64,000 bases of DNA from GCA-003244245 sp035606945 (GTDB lineage Bacteria; Actinomycetota; Actinomycetes; Mycobacteriales; Pseudonocardiaceae): assembly GCA_035606945.1 (NCBI GenBank), contig DATNDR010000126.1, positions 59,669 through 123,668 on the forward strand, in the 5' to 3' direction. The position numbers and the translations under genes are program-made. Each line of letters opens with the position of its first letter. Positions within the stretch are counted from its first letter, which is position 1. The notes under the pieces are model-generated. The model was not told the DNA's origin. It did no database searches and saw only the letters and a list, made by a program, of their open reading frames with translations. Shown in pieces: positions 26,255-34,538 of the stretch.

Positions 26255-26353
26255 GTGCCAGCGCGTAGTTCGCGACTCCCGGCCGCTGGGCTGGTCATGA
26301 CCACGGTGGCCATGACTTCCATGGCCTCGAGCGCTACGGAGACAGCGCGGTGA
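26255..26353 (+). CDS. Possible 32-residue leader peptide
   Basis: GTG 26255 follows GGGAGG at a good distance, and the TGA overlaps the kinase GTG by 4 bases. The product starts MPARSSRLPAAGLVMTTVAM. Overlap and ribosome-binding site favour translation, which would couple kinase expression to it. No homologue is known to me; it may have no function as a peptide. Confidence 0.35.
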   Translation: MPARSSRLPAAGLVMTTVAMTSMASSATETAR

Positions 26354-29300
26354 CCGCCGTATTGAGTCCTTCCCATCAGGGCCCACCGGGTGAGGTCGGC
26401 ACTGCCAGCGTCGCGATGGATATCCGGTCGCGGTGGGACTGGCGCAACTGGCCAGTGGTGATCAAGTTGGCTGCGGTCCTGCTCGTCCCGACCATCGTGG
26501 CGCTGGTGGCCGGCATCTTGCGGATCGTCGACCAAGCCGGTGCGGCGCCCGGGTACGCGCGCATCTCTCAGATCGTGCATTTGCAGCAGCAGCTGTCCGA
26601 CGTGATCGGTTCCCTGGCGCGGGAACGCGACCTGGCCACGGCATTCGTGGCCATCGGCCGGGTAGGTGATCACCGGAATCTGGACGCCCAGTTCCGCACC
26701 GTCGACAGCGGTCTGCGCGTGATCGAGAACACCGCAGGCCAGGTGGAAGGGCTGGACTTCGCCCGCTCACCGCTTTCCGGGCTCGGCGCGTTGGCACCGC
26801 TGCGGGCGAGCGTCACCACCGGTTTCGGCCCGGTCGAGGTCGTGGTCACCGAGTACAGCGATGCGATCGATCCGCTGATCGAGCTGGACGCCGCGTTGAC
26901 CCGCCAGCTCGACGACGTCGCGGTCACCAACGACGCCGCTGCTGTGCACGATCTGCTGTCCGGACGCGAGCAGGTGGCCCGCCAGCACGCGATCGTCTCG
27001 GCGGCGCTGTACACCCACCGGCTCGGTCCCGGTCAGATCGAAGACCTGCGGACCGCGGCGGTCCGGTTCACCACCGACCAGGACGCGGTCCGGGCGACCT
27101 TGGGGCCTGCGGAGCGCGCCAACGCCGTCGCGGGAATCGGCCCGGATGCCGAACTGTCCCGGCAGCGACTGTTGCAGCTGGTGATCAACCGTGGTGTTGC
27201 CGGCCAGCCGCTGGACGCCCCACCGGAGGAATGGGATCGGCGCAGCGCAGTGGTGGTGGACAACATCGCGGCCGTCGAGAAGGGACTGCGGCAGCGGATC
27301 GACCAGACCGCCCAGCGCCTGCTCGACCGGGTGCGCAGCGCGGCCGGTCTGAACTCGGTGATCCTGTTCTTCGCCTTGGGGTTGGGTGTGCTCGTCGGCA
27401 TCTTGGTGACCCGGGCCTTGCTGCGGCCGCTGAGTGTGCTCAAGCGCACCGCCTTGGACGTCGCCGATCGCCGGCTGCCCGAGGCCATGGCCCGGATCCG
27501 CGACGGTGAGGCGCCGGAGGCGGTGATCGAGCCGGTGCCGGTGGGCACCCACGAGGAGATCGGTCAGGTCGCCAGGGCGTTCGACGAGGTGCACAGCCAG
27601 GCAGTCCGGCTGGCCAGCGAGCAGGCCGAGCTGCGGGCCAACGTCAACGACATCTTCGTCAACCTCTCGCGCCGTACCCAGGGCCTGGTCGAACGCCAGC
27701 TCAAGCTCATCGACCGGCTGGAAAGCAGTGAGCAGGATCCCCAACAGCTGAACAACCTGTTCCAGCTTGATCACCTTGCCACCCGAATGCGGCGCAACAG
27801 TGAGAACCTGCTCGTCCTCGCGGGCAACGACCCCACCAACCGGTCCGGCCGCCCGGTCCGGCTGATCGACGTGCTGCGTGCCGCGGTGTCCGAGGTGGAG
27901 CAGTACCAGCGGCTCGTGCTGCAGCAGCCGCCCGCGGTCCTGGTGCTCGGTCGTGCTGCCAACGACCTGGTCCACCTGCTGGCCGAGTTGCTGGACAACG
28001 CGACCCAGTTCTCGCCCCCGGAAAGTCACGTGATGGTCTCCAGCGACGTCACCGCCGACGGTGCGGTGACGATCGAGGTCGCCGATCGCGGTGTCGGGAT
28101 GACCGACGAAGAGCTCAGCGAGGCCAACCAGCGACTGGCCAGCCACGTGGTGGTGGACGCCTCGGTGTCGCGCCGGATGGGTCTGTTCGTCGTCGGCAGG
28201 CTGGCCGGTCGCCATGGCATCGAGGTGGAGCTGCGCCGCGGCGACGCCGGTGTGGGTATCTGGGCGATCGTGGTGATGCCCGTCCGGCTGGTTCGGATGG
28301 CCGTGGCACCGGTCGAATCCCCGGCGGCGGTGGGTCCGGAGATGGCCGCGATCAATGGGTCTGCCCAGGAGGCTGCGCAAAGCGCTGCTGCCGCGGCGCT
28401 GGAGGGCGGTCCGCACGGCGTGCCGGCTCCCCGGCCGCACGCCGATCCGGACACCGACGCTGCCGATGGTCAGGAATCCGACGACGAGGCTGACGCCAAT
28501 GGTCAGCAGGCCGGCAGTGACCAAGCTGCGGTTGAGCAGGCCGAAGGCGACCGGGCCGGCGGCGACCAGGTGGTCGTCGAGCAGGCCACCGTTGAGAAGG
28601 AAACCGGCGAGCAGGGCACTGACGAGCAGGGCACTGACGAGCAAACCGACGACGACGAGCGCCCGGCAGGCCAGCCGACCGCGACCGACCAATCGGGGCT
28701 ACCGCAGCGCGGCGGTAACCGGGCGACTCCGATGGCGCCGCCACCTGCTCCGCCCGGACCGCCCGCCAATCCCCCGGTAAACGGCTCGACGCAGATCCCC
28801 GGCGGCGGAGGATCGGGCGCTGATCTGTTCCGCCCGACCCGGGTCGGCGCAGCGGGACCGGCGGGGCCAGGGCCTCGAGTGACCCTGCAGCACTCAACGC
28901 CGATCTTCGACGACGTGGCCACTGCATGGTTCAAGGAGCACGAGGCCGTCCCGGTGCGGTGGACCGCACCGTCGCCGGACGCGCCACTGCCTGATGCCCC
29001 ACTCGCGGACGTCGCCCCGGCGGATACCGTGCCGGCGCCGGTGGACACCGCGCCGGTGCCGGTGGACACCGCGCCGGCGCCGGTGGCGGCGCGGGCCCCG
29101 GCCGCATCGCCACCGTTGGTGCGTCGGCAGCCGGGCAAGACGCTGGCCGCAACCGAGTCCGGCAGTGCCGGCAAGCCCGGACCTTCCGGGCAGCCGGTGG
29201 CGGAGTCGGCGCCTGCACGTCCAGCCGGCGTGCCGGCGTCCGCCTCCGGCTGGGGCGCTGGGGATGACGGCTGGCGCGCTGCGCAGGCACTGGCGACACC

Positions 29301-29541
29301 GGTGACTGCGGAGATGACCGCTATGGGCCTGCCTCGCCGGCAGCCTCGGGCCCTGCTGGTGCCCGGCGCTGCGGGCGCTGGCCAGTCCGCGGCCGTGCCG
29401 GCCCGCAGCGCGGAGTCGATTCGCGGTCGGCTCGCCAGCTATCAGCAGGGCATCCGCCAGGGCCGCCAGGCTCGCGCGGGCGGTGACCAGGCGGCCGGCG
29501 ACTCGTCGCAGGAGCCGCAGGATGAGGAGAACACCACGTGA
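26350..29541 (+). CDS. Nitrate-sensor-type histidine kinase of a conservon (CvnA-like), first copy
   Basis: 1063 residues. Membrane helix at about 37-57, an extracellular helical sensor region to about 330, a second helix at about 334-357, then a HAMP-like part. The phosphotransfer helix reads LDHLATRMRRNSEN (about 473-486). ATPase boxes are LLAELLDNATQ (about 543) and DRGVGMTDEE (about 579). The last 350 residues are low-complexity (Gln/Glu/Asp then Pro/Ala) and end in a conserved tail with GLPRRQPRA and RGRLASYQQG. It heads an operon and overlaps the roadblock gene by 4 bases. Confidence 0.92.
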   Translation: MTAVLSPSHQGPPGEVGTASVAMDIRSRWDWRNWPVVIKLAAVLLVPTIVALVAGILRIVDQAGAAPGYARISQIVHLQQQLSDVIGSLARERDLATAFVAIGRVGDHRNLDAQFRTVDSGLRVIENTAGQVEGLDFARSPLSGLGALAPLRASVTTGFGPVEVVVTEYSDAIDPLIELDAALTRQLDDVAVTNDAAAVHDLLSGREQVARQHAIVSAALYTHRLGPGQIEDLRTAAVRFTTDQDAVRATLGPAERANAVAGIGPDAELSRQRLLQLVINRGVAGQPLDAPPEEWDRRSAVVVDNIAAVEKGLRQRIDQTAQRLLDRVRSAAGLNSVILFFALGLGVLVGILVTRALLRPLSVLKRTALDVADRRLPEAMARIRDGEAPEAVIEPVPVGTHEEIGQVARAFDEVHSQAVRLASEQAELRANVNDIFVNLSRRTQGLVERQLKLIDRLESSEQDPQQLNNLFQLDHLATRMRRNSENLLVLAGNDPTNRSGRPVRLIDVLRAAVSEVEQYQRLVLQQPPAVLVLGRAANDLVHLLAELLDNATQFSPPESHVMVSSDVTADGAVTIEVADRGVGMTDEELSEANQRLASHVVVDASVSRRMGLFVVGRLAGRHGIEVELRRGDAGVGIWAIVVMPVRLVRMAVAPVESPAAVGPEMAAINGSAQEAAQSAAAAALEGGPHGVPAPRPHADPDTDAADGQESDDEADANGQQAGSDQAAVEQAEGDRAGGDQVVVEQATVEKETGEQGTDEQGTDEQTDDDERPAGQPTATDQSGLPQRGGNRATPMAPPPAPPGPPANPPVNGSTQIPGGGGSGADLFRPTRVGAAGPAGPGPRVTLQHSTPIFDDVATAWFKEHEAVPVRWTAPSPDAPLPDAPLADVAPADTVPAPVDTAPVPVDTAPAPVAARAPAASPPLVRRQPGKTLAATESGSAGKPGPSGQPVAESAPARPAGVPASASGWGAGDDGWRAAQALATPVTAEMTAMGLPRRQPRALLVPGAAGAGQSAAVPARSAESIRGRLASYQQGIRQGRQARAGGDQAAGDSSQEPQDEENTT

Positions 29542-29960
29542 TCACCGAGCAGGCGCAACCGGGACGGTTCGGATGGCTGGTCGACGACTTCGTCAACCGG
29601 GTCGCCGGGGTCGCGCACGCGTTGGTCGTCTCGGCAGAGGGCATGCCACTGACCGCGTCGGCCCACCTGCCCAGGGACCGGGCCGATCAGCTGGCCGCGG
29701 TGGCGTCCGGACTGGTGAGTCTGGCCCAGGGAGCGGCTCGCTGTTTCGACGCCGGCCAGGTCGTGCAGACAGTGGTGGAGCTGGAACGCGGGATCATGCT
29801 GTTGATGTCGATCAGCGATGGTGCCAGCCTTGCTGTGCTGGCGGCGCCGACCTGTGACATCGGGCTGGTGGGGTATGAGATGACGTTGCTGGTCGATCGG
29901 GTGGGCCAGCAACTGACCCCGCAAACGCGTGCCGGGTTGTTCGGCGCGCTGGGTCGTTGA
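29538..29960 (+). CDS. Roadblock/LC7 protein (CvnB-like), first copy
   Basis: 140 residues. Begins GRFGWLVDDFVNRVAGVAHA and contains DRADQLAAVASGLVSLAQGA and GYEMTLLVDRVGQQLTP, the standard profile of MglB-like proteins in conservons. It probably binds the GTPase and the kinase at the membrane. GTG 29538 overlaps the kinase stop. A second roadblock gene at 34047 is closely similar. Confidence 0.93.
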   Translation: MITEQAQPGRFGWLVDDFVNRVAGVAHALVVSAEGMPLTASAHLPRDRADQLAAVASGLVSLAQGAARCFDAGQVVQTVVELERGIMLLMSISDGASLAVLAAPTCDIGLVGYEMTLLVDRVGQQLTPQTRAGLFGALGR

Positions 29961-29967
29961 GGTCGCG

Positions 29968-30528
29968 GTGAACGGCTCCAGCGGCTCCAGCCGTTATGAC
30001 GGCGGCGAACAGTCGTTTGCTGAGGTGGTCAACAACCTCAGCGGCGGCCCCCGGCGCGCACGCCGCCACCGGCGGCAAGCGCCGCCACCGGCGGCTGCCG
30101 GGCCTGCACCCGCAACGCCTGCCGGGGCGCCCGAGCGGGCGTCCCGAGAACGTGACGAGTGGAGTGAGCCGGCGTCTGGCGCGTCGGTAGCGCGGCCTTA
30201 CGCCTGGACGCGGGGTCGTACCTCACCGGTGTTCGATCTCGGGGTGGAGACGCTGGTATCCACCGCCGAGCACGGCTACGACATGGCCGTGCTCGCCTGT
30301 CCCGAACACTGGGCGGTGGCCGAGCTGTGCGGTGACCCCCGATCGGTGGCGGAAGTGGCCGCTCTACTATCCCTGCCGCTAGGAGTGGCCCGAGTTCTGC
30401 TGGCGGACATGGCGGGCATCGGCTTGGTTGTGGTGCATCGCAACCCGCCAGGCGAGGAAGGCAGCTACGCCGGCAGGCCGGACATGGTTTTGATGGAAAG
30501 GGTGTTGAGTGGACTTCGTCGACTCTGA
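29968..30528 (+). CDS. DUF742 protein (CvnC-like)
   Basis: 186 residues from GTG 29968, which has TTGAGG upstream; the frame is open to 29929. The N-terminal 60 or so residues are Arg/Ala/Pro-rich. The conserved part begins VARPYAWTRGRTSPVFDLGV and includes CPEHWAVAELCGDPRSVAEV and a winged-helix-like LPLGVARVLLADMAGIGLV. It is the only DUF742 gene for two kinase-roadblock pairs. It overlaps the GTPase gene by 20 bases. Confidence 0.9.
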   Translation: MNGSSGSSRYDGGEQSFAEVVNNLSGGPRRARRHRRQAPPPAAAGPAPATPAGAPERASRERDEWSEPASGASVARPYAWTRGRTSPVFDLGVETLVSTAEHGYDMAVLACPEHWAVAELCGDPRSVAEVAALLSLPLGVARVLLADMAGIGLVVVHRNPPGEEGSYAGRPDMVLMERVLSGLRRL

Positions 30529-31174
30529 CCGGGCACGATCCCGCGGGGGGACATCGGCGGCAGCGGTGCGGCCAGATCCCGTTCGGTCCGGGCCGCCAGC
30601 GCGAGCCGGCGGCCCGCCCAGCGCGATATCCGCGAAGATCGTGGTCGGTGGTGGTTTCGGAGCCGGCAAGACGACTTTCGTCGGCTCGGTGTCCGAGATC
30701 GCACCGCTGACTACGGAGGCCGTTCTCACCGACGCGAGTACCTCGGTCGACGACCTTGCGGCCACTCCGGACAAGTCGACCACCACGGTGGCGATGGACT
30801 TCGGCCGGCTCTCGCTGGATGCGGAGTTGATTCTCTACCTGTTCGGGACCCCGGGGCAGCACCGCTTCTGGTTCATGTGGGACGACCTCGTGCGCGGCGC
30901 GATCGGCGCGGTGGTGCTGGTCGATACCCGCCGGCTGGCCGACTGCTTTGCCGCGGTGGATTTCTTCGAGGACCGCGGCCTGCCCTACGTCGTCGGGGTG
31001 AACTGCTTCGACGGCGTGCTCAGCCACAGTGTGGATGATGTACGGGAAGCGCTGGCCATCAATCCGGCGGTACCCGTCATGCCTTGTGATGCGCGAGACC
31101 GGGAATCGACCAAGAGAACTCTCATCACGTTGGTCGAGCACGCCATGCGGAGGTCGGCGGCGGATCGCGGGTGA
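30509..31174 (+). CDS. Small GTPase of a conservon (CvnD-like)
   Basis: 221 residues. A Pro/Arg-rich N-terminus of 40 residues precedes the G domain. G1 is GGGFGAGKTT (about 47-56), G3 is GTPGQHRF and G4 is NCFD (about 164-168). In Streptomyces such proteins act with the kinase, roadblock and DUF742 partners as a membrane complex resembling eukaryotic GPCR-G-protein systems. GTG 30509 lies inside the DUF742 gene. Confidence 0.92.
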   Translation: MDFVDSDRARSRGGTSAAAVRPDPVRSGPPARAGGPPSAISAKIVVGGGFGAGKTTFVGSVSEIAPLTTEAVLTDASTSVDDLAATPDKSTTTVAMDFGRLSLDAELILYLFGTPGQHRFWFMWDDLVRGAIGAVVLVDTRRLADCFAAVDFFEDRGLPYVVGVNCFDGVLSHSVDDVREALAINPAVPVMPCDARDRESTKRTLITLVEHAMRRSAADRG

Positions 31175-31230
31175 CTGGAGTCAAGTCAATCTGAATCAGA
31201 TCAATCTGGGAATTGGGGAAGGTGCGCAAC

Positions 31231-34041
31231 GTGGCGGGGCCCAAGGTGAGGGCGCGACCGCTCTCCGGGAGTCCAGGCGACTCCCGCCGGGAGACGTTGC
31301 GGGCCGGCCTGACCGCGCTGCGCAGCGGCACCATGCCGGCTGCCATGTTCGGGTCGGCTGCCGGCGCCTTGCCGCGCCGCGGCGGCCGGTGGCGGCTGCG
31401 GGATTGGCGGCTGCGTACCAAACTCACCGCGGTGCTGTTGGTTCCCCTGCTGCTGGCCGGCGTGCTCGGTGCGCTTCGAGTCACCGATCTGCTGCGCAAG
31501 GCCGACGAATCCGCGGCACTGGCCCGCCAGGTGGGGTTCGCCCAGCAACTGGGCATCGTGGTGCATGGTCTACAAGGGGAGCGGTACCGGGTGGCCGCGA
31601 TGCAAGCCAGCGGCCGGCTGGCAGACCGCGCCGAGCTGCAGACGCAGCTTCAGCGGGTCGACTCCGCCGTCACCGCGCTGCGGATGGCTGACGTGCATGC
31701 CGAGACGGTGCCGGCCGCCACGGGGGTGCGGTGGGCGCCGGTCCATCGGGCCGCGATGAGCAGGCTGTCCGGACTTGCTGCCTTGCGCCGTGCCGTCCTG
31801 CCGCCCGATGCCGTTCCAGGGGCGGCCAGCGCGCGCACCGCTATCAGCGCGTACTCCAGTCTGATCGGGATGCTGCTCGACCTGCAACGCCAAGCGGTGG
31901 GCGGCGCACCCGATGAGTTGGCCCACCGCGCCGACGCCGTCAAGGCGCTGGCGGTCGCCGAGGAACAGGCTTCCCGCGAGCAGGCGGTCTTACAGACGGG
32001 GATTTTCACCAACGACCTGGCACCGGACCAGCAGGCGATCCTGCGCGCCGCAGAGGCCCGGCTCGATGCTGCCGCCGATGACTTCGGTCAGGTGACCTCC
32101 CCGGCGCAACGGCAGCTCTACTTCGGTGCCAGGGCGGTGCTCGACCGCAAGCGGCTACTGGACGCCGCGCTGGATCGGGCGGTGCGGGCAGCGCCGCTGG
32201 AGACGGTGCCCGGTGACTGGAACTCCGCGGCCGCGGGCACGGTGGAGACGATCTGGCAGGGGCAGACCGCGCTACTGGGCGAGCTGCGCACCGGCACTGG
32301 CGAGCGCGGCGACCGCGCCTTGCGCGAGGCGTACTGGTGCACGGCCGTGGTGGTGGTGCTGCTGCTGCTCGCTGTCGGGCTGCTCATCGTCGTGGTTCGG
32401 TCGCTGCTGCAACCGCTACGCGCCCTCCGGACCGCCGCCTTCGAGGTCGCTGACCGGCGGTTGCCCGAGGCCATCGAGCAGTTGCGGACTGCTGACGGTC
32501 CGCCCGGCCAGACGACCGTCGACCCGGTGCCGGTGCACTCCAGGGAAGAGGTCGGCCAGGTCGCCCGGGCGTTCGACACCGTGCACGTCCAGGCGGTGCG
32601 GCTGGCGGCCGAGCAGGCCCAGCTGCGCAGCAGCCTCAACGACGTCTTCGTCAGCCTGTCCCGTCGCCATCAGGACCTGCTGGCACGTCAGCGGCAGCTG
32701 ATCGATGAGGCGTGTCGGCTTCCCGCAGACGCTGAGCTGGTCAGCCGCTTGCGCCAGCTTGATCGGCTGACCACGCGGATGCGCCGGCACAGCGATAACC
32801 TGCTGGCGGTCGCCGGTGCAGGCGAAACGCAACGCCGCGGTATTGACGGGCAGCGGGCCCCGGCGATGGTGCTCGACGTGTTCAGTGCCGCGGTCGCCGA
32901 AATCGAGGACGAGGACCGGGTGACCGTGGGCCCGCCGCCGGCGGCCACGATCGTCGGCTCAGTGGGGTCCGACCTGGTGCACCTGATCGCGGAACTGCTG
33001 GACAACGCTGTTAACGCGACCCCGCGCGATGCGAGCGTGACCCTGGGTGGCGCTGTCACCGAGGACAAGGGCCTGCTGCTGGAGATCACTGACTCCGGTC
33101 CCGGGCTGTCCCGTGATCTATTGCAGACCATCAACGCCCGGCTGGCGTCGGCACCGGCGGTCGATCCGCTGGTCGCCGGCCAGACGGGCCTGTTCGTTGT
33201 CCGCGAGCTGGCGGCGCAGCACGGCATCACGGTGCGGCTGCGCCAGCGTCTGGGGAGCAGTGGGATCACCGCGACCGTGCTGTTGCCCCCCTCGCTGGTG
33301 ATGGTTGACCTTCGGGTCTCCGCGCCTCCTGCGCAGTGCGGGTCCGTTGACGGCGCAGCACAGGCTCCGGTCACCGCCGAGGGTGACGGCCCGCAAAAGT
33401 ATCCGCCGCTGCAGGTGTCGGTGCTCGATGAGACGACCCCGGAAGACCTGTTCAGCCCGGCATCGATCAGTCCCGCCGCACGGGCCGCCGTGACGTCGCC
33501 GAGCCGTCCCCGTACGGCCCAAGAGGAGTGGTTCGAGCTCTTCGGCTCGCCCGACTCGCCACCTGGACCGCTCTCTGATTCAGCGGCCCCAGCAGCACTC
33601 GACGCGATCCCGACCGCCGCAGCGGCCCCAGAGGTGCGCGAAGAGATCTTCGAGATGGTCTCGGCCTGGTTCCGCGAGCGACAGGTGACGGGTGCAGACA
33701 GCGTGCCCACCATGGCGCCCGACTGGCAGTCCCCGTTCGACGAGGGTTGGCAGGCCGCGCAAGCTCTGCGCAGCCCGGCCGATCACGAGTTGACCGTAGC
33801 CGGACTACCCAGGCGCCAGCCCCGCGCCCACCTGGTATCCGGCGCGGATGACCAGCTCGCGCCGCCACCTCAATTCGCTGCGCCGGTGCGCACCCCGGAA
33901 GATGTGCGCGGCCGGCTGAGCAGGTATCAACGCGGACTGCGCGTTGGGCGCCACGCTCGCAATGATCCCACCGAACTGCTCTCCGGCACCGACACCCTGC
34001 CGCGGCCGCTCGCTTTCGAGTACGGAATCTTCGAGGAGTAA
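31231..34041 (+). CDS. Nitrate-sensor-type histidine kinase, second copy
   Basis: About 936 residues from GTG 31231 (GGGGAAGG upstream; TTG 31213 and GTG 31222 are alternatives). Helices at about 65-85 and 372-393 frame the sensor domain. The phosphotransfer helix reads LDRLTTRMRRHSDN, with Arg where the first kinase has His. ATPase boxes LIAELLDNAVN and DSGPGLSRDL are intact. The disordered tail ends like the first kinase: GLPRRQPRAHLVSGA and RGRLSRYQRGLRVGRHAR. It starts 56 bases after the GTPase gene. Confidence 0.9.
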   Translation: MAGPKVRARPLSGSPGDSRRETLRAGLTALRSGTMPAAMFGSAAGALPRRGGRWRLRDWRLRTKLTAVLLVPLLLAGVLGALRVTDLLRKADESAALARQVGFAQQLGIVVHGLQGERYRVAAMQASGRLADRAELQTQLQRVDSAVTALRMADVHAETVPAATGVRWAPVHRAAMSRLSGLAALRRAVLPPDAVPGAASARTAISAYSSLIGMLLDLQRQAVGGAPDELAHRADAVKALAVAEEQASREQAVLQTGIFTNDLAPDQQAILRAAEARLDAAADDFGQVTSPAQRQLYFGARAVLDRKRLLDAALDRAVRAAPLETVPGDWNSAAAGTVETIWQGQTALLGELRTGTGERGDRALREAYWCTAVVVVLLLLAVGLLIVVVRSLLQPLRALRTAAFEVADRRLPEAIEQLRTADGPPGQTTVDPVPVHSREEVGQVARAFDTVHVQAVRLAAEQAQLRSSLNDVFVSLSRRHQDLLARQRQLIDEACRLPADAELVSRLRQLDRLTTRMRRHSDNLLAVAGAGETQRRGIDGQRAPAMVLDVFSAAVAEIEDEDRVTVGPPPAATIVGSVGSDLVHLIAELLDNAVNATPRDASVTLGGAVTEDKGLLLEITDSGPGLSRDLLQTINARLASAPAVDPLVAGQTGLFVVRELAAQHGITVRLRQRLGSSGITATVLLPPSLVMVDLRVSAPPAQCGSVDGAAQAPVTAEGDGPQKYPPLQVSVLDETTPEDLFSPASISPAARAAVTSPSRPRTAQEEWFELFGSPDSPPGPLSDSAAPAALDAIPTAAAAPEVREEIFEMVSAWFRERQVTGADSVPTMAPDWQSPFDEGWQAAQALRSPADHELTVAGLPRRQPRAHLVSGADDQLAPPPQFAAPVRTPEDVRGRLSRYQRGLRVGRHARNDPTELLSGTDTLPRPLAFEYGIFEE

Positions 34042-34046
34042 CAGCA

Positions 34047-34481
34047 GTGACAACAGCAGCACGCCAGCACCCGGCTCAGCCCAGCCAGTTCGGCTGGCTG
34101 GTGGACAGTTTCGTACAGCAGGTGCCCGGAGTGGCGCATGCTGTGGTGGTCTCCGCCGACGGGTTGCTGCTGGTCGCATCGTCCGGACTGCCCCGGGACC
34201 GGGCTGATCAACTTGCCGCGGTCACCTCGGGACTGGTGAGCCTGACCCAGGGCGCCGCCCGGTGCTTCGAGGCGGGCGGGGTGGTGCAGACCGTCGTGGA
34301 GATGGAACGCGGCATCGTGCTGACCATGGCGATCAGTGACGGATCCAGCCTCGCCGTGCTGGCCTCGCCGAGCTGCGACATCGGCTTGATCGGCTATGAG
34401 ATGACGTTGCTCGTCGACCGTGCCGGCAAGTTGCTGACCCCCGAGCTGCGCGCCCAACTCCAGAGCGCGTCTCGCTGGTAG
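34047..34481 (+). CDS. Roadblock/LC7 protein (CvnB-like), second copy
   Basis: 144 residues from GTG 34047, five bases after the kinase stop. FGWLVDSFVQQVPGVAHAVV, LPRDRADQLAAVTSGLVSLT and GYEMTLLVDRAGKLLTPEL closely follow the first copy. No DUF742 or GTPase gene follows, so this pair must use the upstream ones or act without them. Downstream lies a half copy of palindrome A. Confidence 0.92.
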   Translation: MTTAARQHPAQPSQFGWLVDSFVQQVPGVAHAVVVSADGLLLVASSGLPRDRADQLAAVTSGLVSLTQGAARCFEAGGVVQTVVEMERGIVLTMAISDGSSLAVLASPSCDIGLIGYEMTLLVDRAGKLLTPELRAQLQSASRW

Positions 34482-34497
34482 GTCCTCCCGAACAGTC

Positions 34498-34524
34498 GAA
34501 AACCCCGATATGTCTCCATGTCGG
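34498..34524. repeat. Half copy of palindrome A
   Basis: 27 bases matching 23169-23195 with one difference (CCCCGATATGTCTCCATG here). It can still form the small hairpin CCGATATG, TCTC, CATGTCGG. It lies in the convergent gap between the second roadblock gene and the helicase-associated gene. Confidence 0.85.
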
Positions 34525-34538
34525 AGTTGGTTGGCCGG

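Noticed and set aside
26767..28692. 641-codon open frame on the minus strand
   Set aside because: Antisense to the first sensor kinase; His/Asp/Gly-rich shadow without family features.
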